A stretch of DNA of 64,000 nucleotides from Lachnospiraceae bacterium (lineage in GTDB: Bacteria; Bacillota; Clostridia; Lachnospirales; Lachnospiraceae), in NCBI GenBank assembly GCA_910575035.1, contig CAJTDL010000025.1, positions 1 to 64,000 on the forward strand, in the 5' to 3' direction. Below are positions 41,086 to 49,473 of this stretch, in pieces. Within the stretch, counting starts at the first letter, position 1, and each line of letters begins with the position of its first letter. Below the pieces are notes generated by a model that saw only the letters and a list, made by a program, of their open reading frames with translations, searched no databases and was not told the DNA's origin. Both the position numbers and the translations under genes were made by a program.

Positions 41086-41454
41086 ATGAAGAAGATCGAA
41101 CTTTTTGAGAAGGCCATCGCAGAGAAAGCAGCAAGCCTTAAGGAATGGGGGATCAACCCGACACTGTTCTGGGCATACCGCAACAGCATCACGGCGGGCA
41201 ACGACAGGATAGACTTCGGCGAGGCCATCTGGGACAGCGAGGTCGGGGAGATCACGGAAACGCTGAAGGAGAACGGCATCACCGAGTTCACCATCAGCAG
41301 CACCTTTTCCAGCCTGATCCCGACGCTTGCGGAATTTGCAAAGCATGGCTTCCAGATGGCGGGGCTGGCCGAAGTGAAGGCGAACTACACGGACTTCCAG
41401 ACCCAGGAGCGGGCGGTCATCCCGGCGATCCAGATGGCGGCGGAAGAAGCGTAA
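41086..41454 (+). CDS. Uncharacterised prophage accessory protein
   Basis: The 122-residue protein begins MKKIELFEKAIAEKAASLKE and has SITAGNDRIDFGEAIW and ENGITEFTISSTFSSLIPTL segments; it is soluble and mixed alpha/beta. Similar proteins are frequent in clostridial phages and conjugative elements under various DUF names, and I do not assign one. It is driven by copy C of the promoter element and followed by a hairpin at 41465. Confidence 0.65.
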   Translation: MKKIELFEKAIAEKAASLKEWGINPTLFWAYRNSITAGNDRIDFGEAIWDSEVGEITETLKENGITEFTISSTFSSLIPTLAEFAKHGFQMAGLAEVKANYTDFQTQERAVIPAIQMAAEEA

Positions 41455-41464
41455 GGCACGGGGC

Positions 41465-41493
41465 GGCCTGCCGGGAAGGAAAACCGGCAGGCC
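41465..41493 (+). terminator. GC-rich hairpin after the accessory gene
   Basis: GGCCTGCCGG at 41465-41474 pairs perfectly with CCGGCAGGCC at 41484-41493. No T-run follows, so it may be a pause or processing site rather than a strong terminator. Confidence 0.5.
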
Positions 41494-41566
41494 GGAAGCC
41501 CCGGAAAAAACTGGAAGGCAAAAAATACATCCGCAGGGCAGTGCGGGGCGAAGGAGGATTTTTTTT

Positions 41567-41887
41567 ATGGCAGGGATGAAATGGTATAAAGTATGGCTGG
41601 TGGTTCCGGGTACGGATTTTAATGCGGAAGGCTGGCCCTGCGAGCCGGAATGGTGGAACGACATGGAGCAGGCCCCCGATGAGGAGACGGCGATCCGGCA
41701 GGCAAATGAAAAGGCCCGGAGGCAGTGGGAGGAGCCGAACCAGTATGAGCCTGGGGCGGAGGCACCGTCGGACAGGGAGCTTGGACAGGAATGCCCGGTC
41801 TGCACCGGGGCGGCGGAAGTCACCGACGAGGAATATGCGGAGTGGAAAAGAGAGATGGAAGAGTCGGTGGAGCTTCCGTTCCAATAG
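41567..41887 (+). CDS. Uncharacterised Trp/Glu-rich prophage protein
   Basis: The 106-residue protein starts with GAAGGAGG ten bases upstream. It has an aromatic N-terminus (MKWYKVWLVVPGTDFNAEGW PCEPEWW) and an acidic C-terminal half with a single CPVC knuckle. It has no TM or signal peptide, and I do not recognise a family. Confidence 0.62.
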   Translation: MAGMKWYKVWLVVPGTDFNAEGWPCEPEWWNDMEQAPDEETAIRQANEKARRQWEEPNQYEPGAEAPSDRELGQECPVCTGAAEVTDEEYAEWKREMEESVELPFQ

Positions 41888-41947
41888 CATCCAGGCGGGT
41901 TTTCCGCAGGGCAACCGGGCCGGAAGGCTCTTTTGCCCGTGGCAGAT

Positions 41948-42069
41948 ATACACAGTTTCCCCAGCAGATGTTTGTGTACTTTATGCTCCGGATTTGCTTG
42001 CAATTATCGGCATTTAGAGCGAATATGTGTACTACCGAAAGGGAAAACAAAAAAAGAAAACGGAGGACA
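41948..42069 (+). promoter_or_regulatory. Dispersed promoter/leader element, copy D
   Basis: TTGTGTACTTTATG at 41972-41985 keeps the right hairpin arm; the left arm is weak. The extended -10 TTGCAATTAT lies at about 41998-42007, the conserved leader block at 42016-42048, then GGAGG. Confidence 0.72.
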
Positions 42070-42075
42070 CAGACC

Positions 42076-42351
42076 ATGAAGATCAACGATGCAATGAGGA
42101 TTTACAGACTGCCGAACCCCACCACGCCGGAAGATTTGGAGTGCAGATGGAGCAAGCTGCTGACCTTTGGCGACAGGGTGGTCATCGCCGGGTACTTTTT
42201 CAACGGCCCGAACAAGCCCTGCTACTTCGGGGCGGCTTACGAATTCCTGGGCGACGACCACACCTGCGAAGGAGCCATCGGACTCCGGGCGGCAAGCGGA
42301 GCCGAGTTCGAGGATGACGGCCACGCAATCGCCTGGGCGATGCAGCAGTAA
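42076..42351 (+). CDS. Uncharacterised small prophage protein
   Basis: The 91-residue protein begins MKINDAMRIYRLPNPTTPEDL and contains DRVVIAGYFFNGPNKPCYFGAA and DDGHAIAWAMQQ. It appears to be a compact alpha/beta protein without TM. Translation from the leader ATG at 42028 would run in frame into it, so a longer form cannot be excluded. It is driven by copy D of the promoter element. Confidence 0.62.
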   Translation: MKINDAMRIYRLPNPTTPEDLECRWSKLLTFGDRVVIAGYFFNGPNKPCYFGAAYEFLGDDHTCEGAIGLRAASGAEFEDDGHAIAWAMQQ

Positions 42352-42465
42352 ACGAAAAACAGAGCATTACAAGAACGGAGCCGGAAGGCTCTGTATCTTG
42401 TACCGATAGATTGGGGCTTGCCATAGGCAGGCCAATTTTTATGCCATCTTCTGGAGGTGATGCCG

Positions 42466-44073
42466 ATGGCGATGCGGAAGCTGAAAAAATACAGGCCAAC
42501 AAAATTTAAGGCGAAGGACAGCCGCTATGATAAGGACGCCGCCGATTTTGCCGTGATGTTCATCGAGAGCCTCTGCCACACCAAGGGGACATGGGCAGGG
42601 AAGCCCTTTGAGCTGATTGACTGGCAGGAGCAGATCATCCGTGACATTTTCGGCACTCTGAAACCGAACGGCTACCGCCAGTTCAACACAGCATATGTTG
42701 AGATCCCGAAGAAGCAGGGCAAGTCGGAGCTTGCCGCCGCTGTGGCGCTGCTCCTTACCTGCGGGGACGGGGAGGAGCGGGCGGAGGTGTACGGGTGCGC
42801 CGCCGACCGGCAGCAGGCCACCATCGTCTTTGACGTGGCGGCGGACATGGTGCGGATGTGCCCTGCGCTGAATAAGCGGGTGAAGATACTCGCCTCGCAG
42901 AAGCGGATCATCTACACGCCCACCAATTCCTTCTACCAGGTGCTTTCGGCGGAGGCGTATTCCAAGCACGGCTTCAACATCCACGGCGTGGTATTCGACG
43001 AGCTGCACACGCAGCCGAACCGGAAGCTGTTTGACGTCATGACCAAGGGCTCCGGGGACGCCCGGATGCAGCCGCTGTATTTCCTCATCACCACGGCGGG
43101 GACGGACACCCATTCCATCTGCTACGAAACGCACCAGAAGGCGAAGGATATCCTGGAGGGCAGGAAGATCGACCCGACCTTCTATCCCGTCATCTACGGC
43201 GCGGATGAGGCGGACGACTGGACGGACCCGAAGGTGTGGAAGAAAGCCAATCCTTCGCTGAACATCACGGTGGGGATTGACAAGGTGGAGGCAGCCTGTG
43301 AGTCGGCAAAGCAGAATCCGGGGGAGGAGAACAGCTTCCGGCAGCTCCGCCTGAACCAGTGGGTGAAACAGGCGGTGCGGTGGATGCCCATGGATCGATG
43401 GGATGCCTGCGCCTTCCCCGTTTCCGAGGACGGCCTGGAAGGGCGTGTCTGCTACGGCGGGCTGGACTTGTCCTCCACCACGGACATCACGGCGTTCGTG
43501 CTGGTGTTCCCGCCGCTGGATGAGGAGGACAAATACTGTATCCTGCCGTACTTCTGGGTGCCTGAGGAGACGCTGGAGCTGCGTGTGAGGCGCGACCATG
43601 TCCCCTACGATGTGTGGGAGCGGCAGGGGAAGCTGATGACCACGGAAGGGAACGTGGTGCATTACGGCTATATTGAGAAATACATTGAGCGGCTTGGGGA
43701 GAGGTTCAACATCCGGGAGATCGCCTTCGACCGTTGGGGCGCTGTGCAGATGGTGCAGAACCTGGAGGGCATGGGCTTCACGGTGGTCCCGTTCGGGCAG
43801 GGTTTCAAGGATATGTCCCCGCCCACCAAGGAGCTGATGAAGCTGGTGCTGGAACAGATGGTCGCCCATGGCGGGCATCCGGTCCTGCGGTGGATGATGG
43901 ACAACATCTTCATCCGCACCGACCCGGCGGGCAATATCAAGGCGGACAAGGAAAAATCTACGGAGAAGATTGACGGGGCGGTGGCCGCGATTATGGGGCT
44001 TGACCGGGCGATCCGCTGCGGGAACATCTCCTCTGAGAGCGTCTACGATACCCGCGGTTTGATTGTATTCTGA
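42466..44073 (+). CDS. Phage terminase large subunit
   Basis: The 535-residue protein is a terminase large subunit. The ATPase domain carries VEIPKKQGKSELAAAVALLL (Walker A-like) and VVFDELHTQP (Walker B), and the C-terminal nuclease domain has GLDLSSTTDITAFVLVF, IAFDRWGAVQMVQ and KIDGAVAAIMGLDRAI. The ATG at 42466 is nine bases after GGAGG; ATGs at 42460 and 42472 are alternatives. It packages phage DNA into the prohead through the portal. Confidence 0.95.
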   Translation: MAMRKLKKYRPTKFKAKDSRYDKDAADFAVMFIESLCHTKGTWAGKPFELIDWQEQIIRDIFGTLKPNGYRQFNTAYVEIPKKQGKSELAAAVALLLTCGDGEERAEVYGCAADRQQATIVFDVAADMVRMCPALNKRVKILASQKRIIYTPTNSFYQVLSAEAYSKHGFNIHGVVFDELHTQPNRKLFDVMTKGSGDARMQPLYFLITTAGTDTHSICYETHQKAKDILEGRKIDPTFYPVIYGADEADDWTDPKVWKKANPSLNITVGIDKVEAACESAKQNPGEENSFRQLRLNQWVKQAVRWMPMDRWDACAFPVSEDGLEGRVCYGGLDLSSTTDITAFVLVFPPLDEEDKYCILPYFWVPEETLELRVRRDHVPYDVWERQGKLMTTEGNVVHYGYIEKYIERLGERFNIREIAFDRWGAVQMVQNLEGMGFTVVPFGQGFKDMSPPTKELMKLVLEQMVAHGGHPVLRWMMDNIFIRTDPAGNIKADKEKSTEKIDGAVAAIMGLDRAIRCGNISSESVYDTRGLIVF

Positions 44074-44104
44074 CCGTAAAAATGCACAAACCCCGCTGAA
44101 AATG

Positions 44105-44199
44105 TTTGTCTAAGATACTGCCGGAATCCGCTTGCTATCCTGTGGCTTCAGAGCGAATATGTCACTTACCGGGAGGATATCCCGGAAATTATCTGGATG
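44105..44199 (+). promoter_or_regulatory. Dispersed promoter/leader element, copy E (diverged)
   Basis: TTGCTATCCT at about 44132-44141 corresponds to the extended -10. AGAGCGAATATG at 44150-44161 is conserved, but the end has changed to TCACTTACC followed by a CCGGGAGGATATCCCGG hairpin. It stands before the 54-residue basic protein at 44212. Confidence 0.6.
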
Positions 44200-44211
44200 G
44201 AGGGATTTCTG

Positions 44212-44376
44212 ATGAAGCCATATGGAGCGGAAGAAAGGTTTGGAAAATATGAGTGGGAGGATTTCGGCGGCTGGTCAAGGAACCACACAAAAGCGGTATC
44301 CATCCGCAGGTGGAAGCGGCCGCTGAAAAAGAGGGCGAGGCAGGTGTGCCGTACCGCTCTGAGACGGCTGGTCTGA
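44212..44376 (+). CDS. Small basic protein, paralogue of the gene at 40757
   Basis: The 54-residue product reads MKPYGAEERFGKYEWEDFGG and ends with a basic SIRRWKRPLKKRARQ region. Its start has GGATGGAGGG upstream. It resembles the 66-residue protein at 40757 at both ends, while the middle differs. Both sit near the dispersed promoter elements. Function is unknown. Confidence 0.6.
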   Translation: MKPYGAEERFGKYEWEDFGGWSRNHTKAVSIRRWKRPLKKRARQVCRTALRRLV

Positions 44377-44392
44377 GACGGCTTTTCCGGGG

Positions 44393-44517
44393 CATAAACC
44401 ACACAAAAACTGCCCCGGATGTTTGTGTACTTTATGGCGGGAATTGACTTGCTATTACCGGCATTCAGAGCGAATATGTGTACTACCGAAAGGGAAATCA
44501 AAAAAGAAAACGGAGGT
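44393..44517 (+). promoter_or_regulatory. Dispersed promoter/leader element, copy F
   Basis: The hairpin (44393-44406 with 44423-44436) is followed by the extended -10 TTGCTATTAC at 44449-44458. The conserved leader block starts at 44467, then an A-rich tract and GGAGG lead to the gene at 44525. Confidence 0.75.
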
Positions 44518-44524
44518 AACGCAC

Positions 44525-44710
44525 ATGAAGGTACACGAATTTATTGCAAAGCACAAGATCAAGGAATCCAGGATGCGGATCTACGACGCGGAGCTTGGGG
44601 ATGAGGTCTACGGGATCTACGAGATGGGCCTCTACCGTGACTGCGAGGTGGTCAGGGCATACCCGCACAACGGAGACACGGTTTTAGAGGTTGCATCGGT
44701 AAACGGCTAA
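44525..44710 (+). CDS. Small uncharacterised prophage protein
   Basis: The 61-residue protein begins MKVHEFIAKHKIKESRMRIYDA and continues with DEVYGIYEMGLYRDCEVVRAY, suggesting a small beta-rich fold. No family is recognised. It is driven by copy F of the promoter element and closed by the hairpin at 44712, so it is a self-contained unit inserted between terminase and portal. Confidence 0.68.
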   Translation: MKVHEFIAKHKIKESRMRIYDAELGDEVYGIYEMGLYRDCEVVRAYPHNGDTVLEVASVNG

Positions 44711-44711
44711 G

Positions 44712-44765
44712 ACGGGACGGCACAGGGGGCGCTGCTTCGGCGGCGCCTTCCTGCTGTCCGTTTTT
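44712..44765 (+). terminator. Terminator between the accessory gene and portal
   Basis: An interrupted long stem (GGACGGCA with TGCTGTCC, and an inner GGCGC/GCGCC stem) ends in GTTTTT. Confidence 0.65.
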
Positions 44766-44784
44766 GGAAAGGAGCGTGGTATTT

Positions 44785-46143
44785 ATGGGATTATTCAGCG
44801 GCTTGTTCCGGGCGAGGGATGCTCCCCAGAACAGGACGTCGGGGAGCGCCTACAGCTTTTTCCTTGGGAACAGCACATCTGGGAAAAGGGTGAACGAGCG
44901 CACCTCCATGCAGATGACGGCAGTGTACTCCTGCGTCCGGATTCTGTCGGAGGCGGTGGCGGGGCTGCCACTGCACTTTTATAAATACACGGAGGACGGC
45001 GGGAAGGAAAAGGCAGCGGAACATCCGCTGTATTTTTTACTGCACGATGAGCCGAACCCGGAGATGACTTCCTTCGTTTTCCGTGAAACGCTGATGACGC
45101 ACCTGCTCCTTTGGGGGAACGCCTACGCGCAGATCATCCGAAACGGCAAGGGCGAGGTTATCGGGCTGTACCCGCTGATGCCGGACCGGATGGGCGTGGA
45201 GCGGGACTCCAAAGGGCAGCTCTATTACGAGTACACGGTCAGCATGGAAGACGCGCCTACGGTAAAGGGCAGCACGGTCGTCCTGCCGCCCACAGAGGTG
45301 CTGCACATCCCCGGCCTTGGCTTTGACGGGCTGGTGGGCTATTCCCCTATTGCCATGGCAAAGAACGCCATCGGCATGGCGATAGCCTGTGAGGAGTACG
45401 GGGCGAAGTTCTTCGCCAACGGCGCACAGCCCAGCGGCGTGCTGGAGCATCCGGGAACCATCAAAGACCCAAGCCGTGTGCGTGAGAGCTGGCAGTCCAC
45501 CTTCGGCGGCAGCCACAACGCCAACAAGGTGGCCGTTTTGGAGGAGGGGATGAAATACACGCCCATCTCCATTTCACCGGAACAGGCGCAGTTTCTGGAG
45601 ACGCGGAAGTTCCAGATCAATGAGATCGCGCGGATCTTCCGTGTGCCTCCGCACATGGTGGGCGACCTGGAAAAGAGCAGCTTCTCCAACATCGAGCAGC
45701 AGAGCCTTGAGTTCGTGAAATACACTCTTGACCCGTGGGTGTCGAGGTGGGAGCAGTCCATGGCGCGGTCGCTGCTGACGGCGGAGGAGAAAAAGAAATA
45801 TTTTGTGAAGTTCAACGTGGACGGTCTGCTCCGTGGCGACTACCAGAGCCGCATGAACGGCTACGCCGTGGGGCGGCAGAACGGGTGGATGTCGGCAAAC
45901 GACATCCGGGAGCTGGAGAACCTTGACCGTATCCCGGAGGAAGTGGGCGGCGACCTGTACCTCATCAACGGGAACATGACAAAATTAGCCGATGCGGGGC
46001 TTTTCGGGAAAGAGGGGGCCGCACCGGGAAAGGAGGAGTCGGATGAAGACAAAGAAGTTCTGGAACTGGAAGAAAGTGAAAAACCAGGAAACGGGGGCGG
46101 AGGAGCACATCCTGGAACTGAGCGGCACCATCGCGGAAGATAG
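44785..46143 (+). CDS. HK97-family phage portal protein
   Basis: The 452-residue protein starts at the ATG at 44785, nine bases after AAAGGAG. HK97-type portal features include MQMTAVYSCVRILSEAVAGLPLHFY, PNPEMTSFVFRETLMTHLLLWGNAYAQI, and EYGAKFFANGAQPSGVLEHPG with the C-terminal IARIFRVPPHMVGDLEKSSFSNIEQQSLEFVKYTL. It forms the DNA entry ring. Its 3' end overlaps the next gene by 101 bases in another frame. Confidence 0.96.
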   Translation: MGLFSGLFRARDAPQNRTSGSAYSFFLGNSTSGKRVNERTSMQMTAVYSCVRILSEAVAGLPLHFYKYTEDGGKEKAAEHPLYFLLHDEPNPEMTSFVFRETLMTHLLLWGNAYAQIIRNGKGEVIGLYPLMPDRMGVERDSKGQLYYEYTVSMEDAPTVKGSTVVLPPTEVLHIPGLGFDGLVGYSPIAMAKNAIGMAIACEEYGAKFFANGAQPSGVLEHPGTIKDPSRVRESWQSTFGGSHNANKVAVLEEGMKYTPISISPEQAQFLETRKFQINEIARIFRVPPHMVGDLEKSSFSNIEQQSLEFVKYTLDPWVSRWEQSMARSLLTAEEKKKYFVKFNVDGLLRGDYQSRMNGYAVGRQNGWMSANDIRELENLDRIPEEVGGDLYLINGNMTKLADAGLFGKEGAAPGKEESDEDKEVLELEESEKPGNGGGGAHPGTERHHRGR

Positions 46144-46888
46144 CTGGTTTGACGATGACGTCACGCCGCAGCTTTTTAAGGATGAGCTGAACAGCGGCAC
46201 GGGCGACATCACCGTGTGGATCAACTCGCCGGGCGGCGACTGCGTGGCGGCGGCACAGATCTACAATATGCTTTCCAACTATAAGGGGAAAGTCACCGTG
46301 AAGATAGACGGCATCGCTGCAAGCGCCGCCAGTGTGATCGCCATGGCAGGCGACACCGTCCTGGTATCCCCGGTTTCCATGCTGATGATCCATAATCCTG
46401 CCACTATTGCATGGGGTGACCATGCGGAGATGCAGAAGGCCATGGATATGCTATCCGAAGTGAAGGAATCCATCATCAACGCCTATGTGTTAAAGACGGG
46501 GCTTTCCCGGCCGAAGCTGTCGCACCTGATGGATGCGGAAACGTGGATGGACGCGAACAAGGCGGTGGAGCTTGGCTTTGCGGATGAGATCATGACGCGG
46601 GCAAAGGCGGAGCCGGAAAAGGAGCCGGAGGAAGGCGAGGGGGATACGGACGGGGAGGAAGAAGAAAAGAAATTCCCTCCCGCGCCTAGTTCCATGCTGT
46701 TCTCCCGCAGGGCGGCGGACAATGCCCTGCTGAACAAGGTCATTGCAAAATACGGGGAGGAAAAGCCCAGGGCGGGCATCGGGGAGCAGGCGAAGATCCC
46801 TGCTCCGGGAGAGAAAGGCACACCAAAAACAGAAACCGGCCGTTCCGTGGACGTACTCATGGAGCGGCTTAATTTATTAAAGCGATGA
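46043..46888 (+). CDS. ClpP-type prohead protease
   Basis: The 281-residue protein has a ClpP/S14 protease domain: DDVTPQLFKDELNSG, ITVWINSPGGDCVAAAQIYNML, the catalytic Ser in KIDGIAASAASVIAMAGD, the catalytic His in MLMIHNPATIAWGD, and a C-terminal acidic linker. It probably trims the scaffold-like N-terminus of the capsid protein encoded next. The ATG at 46043 lies inside the portal gene after GGAGGAG, and its length agrees with phage prohead proteases. Confidence 0.94.
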   Translation: MKTKKFWNWKKVKNQETGAEEHILELSGTIAEDSWFDDDVTPQLFKDELNSGTGDITVWINSPGGDCVAAAQIYNMLSNYKGKVTVKIDGIAASAASVIAMAGDTVLVSPVSMLMIHNPATIAWGDHAEMQKAMDMLSEVKESIINAYVLKTGLSRPKLSHLMDAETWMDANKAVELGFADEIMTRAKAEPEKEPEEGEGDTDGEEEEKKFPPAPSSMLFSRRAADNALLNKVIAKYGEEKPRAGIGEQAKIPAPGEKGTPKTETGRSVDVLMERLNLLKR

Positions 46889-46904
46889 GAAGGAGGATTC
46901 CATT

Positions 46905-48122
46905 ATGACGATTCTTGAACTGCGTGAGAAACGCGCGAAGGCATGGGAGGCGGCGAAGGCATTCCTGGATTCCCACAGGAAGGAGAACGGCACCCTTTCC
47001 GCAGAGGATGACGCCGCATACACAAGGATGGAGCAGGAGATTACCGACCTTGGGAAGGAGATCGCAAGGCTGGAGCGGCAGGAGGCACTTGACGCGGAGC
47101 TGAACCGCCCGATCAACAAACCCCTTACGGGGAAACCGGGTGGAAAGGCGGAGGCGGACGGTGCGGAGGATAAGACCGGGCGTGCCTCCGACGACTACCG
47201 GAAGAACTTCTGGAACGCCATGCGCTCCAAGGCACCGATGCCTGCGGTCACCAATGCCCTGCAGATTGGCACGGACTCCGAGGGCGGCTACCTGGTGCCG
47301 GATGAATATGAAAGGACGCTGGTGGAGGCTTTGGAGGAGGAGAACATCTTCCGCCAGATGGCGAAGGTCATCAAGACCTCCAGCGGTGACCGCAAGATCC
47401 CCGTGGTGGCAAGCAAAGGCACGGCATCCTGGATTGACGAGGAGGGCGCATTCCCGGAGAGCGACGACTCCTTCGGGCAGGTCTCCATCGGCGCCTACAA
47501 GCTGGGGACAATGATCAAGGTCTCCGAGGAGCTTTTAAACGACAGCGTCTTTGACCTGCAGTCCTATATCTCCCGCGAGTTTGCCCGCCGCATCGGGGCG
47601 AAGGAAGAGGAGGCGTTCTTCACGGGGGACGGCAAGGGCAAGCCGCTGGGTGTCCTGGCGGCAACTGGCGGCGCGGAAACGGGAGTGACCGCAGCGTCTG
47701 CCACGGCAGTGACGGCGGATGAGCTGATGGATTTATATTATTCGCTGAAATCCCCGTACCGCAAGAAATCCATGTGGGTGCTGAACGATTCCACCATCAA
47801 GGCCATCCGCAAGCTGAAGGACAACAACGGGCAGTACCTGTGGCAGCCGTCCCTGGCAGCCGGGACGCCGGACATGATCTTAGGCCGCCCCATCAAGACC
47901 TCGGCGTATATGCCGGTTATGGCCGCGGGTGCAAAGACCATCGCTTTCGGCGACTTTTCCTATTACTGGATCGCTGACAGGCAGGGGCGTTCCTTCAAGC
48001 GCCTGAACGAGCTGTTCGCTGCAAGCGGGCAGGTGGGATTCCTCGCCTCGCAGCGTGTGGACGGGAAGATGATCCTTGCGGAAGCGGTGAAGGTGCTGGA
48101 ACAGAAAGGGGCTTCGGCCTAA
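46905..48122 (+). CDS. HK97-family major capsid protein
   Basis: The 405-residue protein has a coiled-coil scaffold-like N-terminus (about residues 1-100, LELREKRAKAWEAAKAFLD) and a HK97-fold domain starting at MPAVTNALQIGTDSEGGYLVP, with EEENIFRQMAKVIKTS and TMIKVSEELLNDSVFDLQSY. The protease above would remove the N-terminus. It has GAAGGAGG upstream and follows the protease by 16 bases. Confidence 0.96.
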   Translation: MTILELREKRAKAWEAAKAFLDSHRKENGTLSAEDDAAYTRMEQEITDLGKEIARLERQEALDAELNRPINKPLTGKPGGKAEADGAEDKTGRASDDYRKNFWNAMRSKAPMPAVTNALQIGTDSEGGYLVPDEYERTLVEALEEENIFRQMAKVIKTSSGDRKIPVVASKGTASWIDEEGAFPESDDSFGQVSIGAYKLGTMIKVSEELLNDSVFDLQSYISREFARRIGAKEEEAFFTGDGKGKPLGVLAATGGAETGVTAASATAVTADELMDLYYSLKSPYRKKSMWVLNDSTIKAIRKLKDNNGQYLWQPSLAAGTPDMILGRPIKTSAYMPVMAAGAKTIAFGDFSYYWIADRQGRSFKRLNELFAASGQVGFLASQRVDGKMILAEAVKVLEQKGASA

Positions 48123-48146
48123 GGTTTTTCGGAGGGAGGTGGAGGC

Positions 48147-48422
48147 ATGGCAGTGACGCTGGAAGAAATGAAGAACTACCTCCGTGTGGACTATGACGAG
48201 GACGACGCCCTGATCGAAAGCATCATCGGGGCGTCGGAACGCCTCTGCATGGATGTGGCGCGGATGGATTCACTGGAAGAGTTTTCTGCCGTGGAGAATG
48301 CCAGGATTGCCGTGCTGTATGCGGCGGCCTACCTCTACGAACACCGGGAGGAGGCAGACCACCGCGCCCTCACGCTCACCCTGCGGGCTTTGCTCTTTGG
48401 GGCAAGGAAGGAGGCGTTCTGA
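48147..48422 (+). CDS. Head-tail connector protein (gp6-like)
   Basis: The 91-residue protein matches the phage gp6-like head-tail connector family: MAVTLEEMKNYLRVDYDEDDALIESIIGASERLCMDV, followed by AVLYAAAYLYEHRE. It starts with GGAGGGAGGTGG and overlaps the next gene by one base. Confidence 0.9.
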   Translation: MAVTLEEMKNYLRVDYDEDDALIESIIGASERLCMDVARMDSLEEFSAVENARIAVLYAAAYLYEHREEADHRALTLTLRALLFGARKEAF

Positions 48423-48763
48423 TGGATGTGGCGGCGATGAACGTGCGGATTGTGTTCCAGAAAAATGAAACGGTTTCTGATGCCATCGGAAACCACACAA
48501 ACACATGGGCAGACTACTACTCCTGCCATGCCACCATCAGCGATTCCCTGGGGAAGTCCTCTGCGGAATCCGAGGCGGCGGGGCAGACCGCGGCGCACCC
48601 GGACATCAGCTTCACGGTGCGTTTCTGCCAGAAGGCAAAGGCTGTGGACACCACGGGCTTCCGGATTTTATGGGACGGCGGCATTTATGACATTCTGAAG
48701 GTAGACCATCTGAACAATAAAAAACGGGCATTGAAATTCAAATGTGAGAAAGCGGGGCGGTAA
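48422..48763 (+). CDS. Phage head closure protein
   Basis: The 113-residue protein fits the SPP1 gp16-like head closure/adaptor family: VRIVFQKNETVSDAIGNHTNTW, YYSCHATISDS, and TGFRILWDGGIYDILKVDHLN. It joins the connector ring to the tail. Its start overlaps the previous stop and its stop overlaps the next start, which indicates a tightly coupled head-tail operon. Confidence 0.88.
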   Translation: MDVAAMNVRIVFQKNETVSDAIGNHTNTWADYYSCHATISDSLGKSSAESEAAGQTAAHPDISFTVRFCQKAKAVDTTGFRILWDGGIYDILKVDHLNNKKRALKFKCEKAGR

Positions 48764-49146
48764 TGATGTCAGACAGGGTAAGGATCGACCAGCTTGCGGC
48801 CGCAGTGATGGAGGGGCTGACGGAGTACGCGGACCTTGCGGCGGATGATCTGAAAAAGGCGGTGAAGAAAGCGGGGAATTCCGTGAAAAAGGATATCCAG
48901 GAGGGAGCGCCGAAGGACACGGGCGCCTATGCGAAAAGCTGGTCTGTGAAGAACGTGAAGGAGACTTCCAACTCCATCGAGCTGGTGGTGCATTCCAGGA
49001 ACCGCTACCAGCTCTCGCACCTCTTGGAATTCGGTCACGCCAAACGGGGCGGCGGGCGCGTCCCCGGAAAGGCGCACATCGCGCCTGCGGAGGAGCGGGC
49101 GGAACGGACGCTGGAGCAGGAAATTGAAAAGGCTCTGAGGGGGTGA
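48763..49146 (+). CDS. HK97 gp10-family tail completion protein
   Basis: The 127-residue protein matches HK97 gp10: VRIDQLAAAVMEGLTEYADLAADDLKKAVKK, then VKKDIQEGAPKDTGAYAKSW and a conserved HLLEFGHAKRGGGRVPGKAHI loop. It shares a base with the previous stop codon. ATG 48766 is an equally possible start. Confidence 0.93.
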   Translation: MMSDRVRIDQLAAAVMEGLTEYADLAADDLKKAVKKAGNSVKKDIQEGAPKDTGAYAKSWSVKNVKETSNSIELVVHSRNRYQLSHLLEFGHAKRGGGRVPGKAHIAPAEERAERTLEQEIEKALRG

Positions 49147-49152
49147 TGCATT

Positions 49153-49470
49153 TTGGAAAAACTTGTAAGCATGATTGCGGAGATGGGTCTGCCTTTTGCC
49201 TACGACCATTTCGTAGAAGGGGAGTCGCCGGAGCCGCCGTTCCTCTGCTACCTCATTCCGGGGAGCGACAATTTCGCAGCGGACGGGAAGGTGTACCACA
49301 GGGGCGCAAGCGTCCATGTGGAGATTTACACCGATAAGAAAGACCTGGCGGTGGAGAAAAAAGTGGAGGATGTGCTGGACGCGCATGAGGTCTTCTACAA
49401 CAAATCGGAAACATGGATTGGTAGCGAGCGGCTTTATGAAGTTCTGTATATTTTTGGATGGGAGGCATGA
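49153..49470 (+). CDS. Tail terminator/completion-like protein
   Basis: The 105-residue protein has a TTG start preceded by GAGGGGGTGA. It has PFAYDHFVEGESPEPPFLCYL and a beta-rich centre KVYHRGASVHVEIYTDKKDLAVEKKVEDVLDAHE, which resembles minor tail/terminator proteins found between gp10 and the major tail protein. The next gene begins four bases after its stop. Confidence 0.82.
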   Translation: MEKLVSMIAEMGLPFAYDHFVEGESPEPPFLCYLIPGSDNFAADGKVYHRGASVHVEIYTDKKDLAVEKKVEDVLDAHEVFYNKSETWIGSERLYEVLYIFGWEA

Positions 49471-49473
49471 CGG

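Noticed and set aside
40598-44501. Minus-strand frames containing repeated STHIRSK-type strings
   Set aside because: These are reverse translations of the repeated promoter/leader element, not genes. They helped to reveal the repeats.
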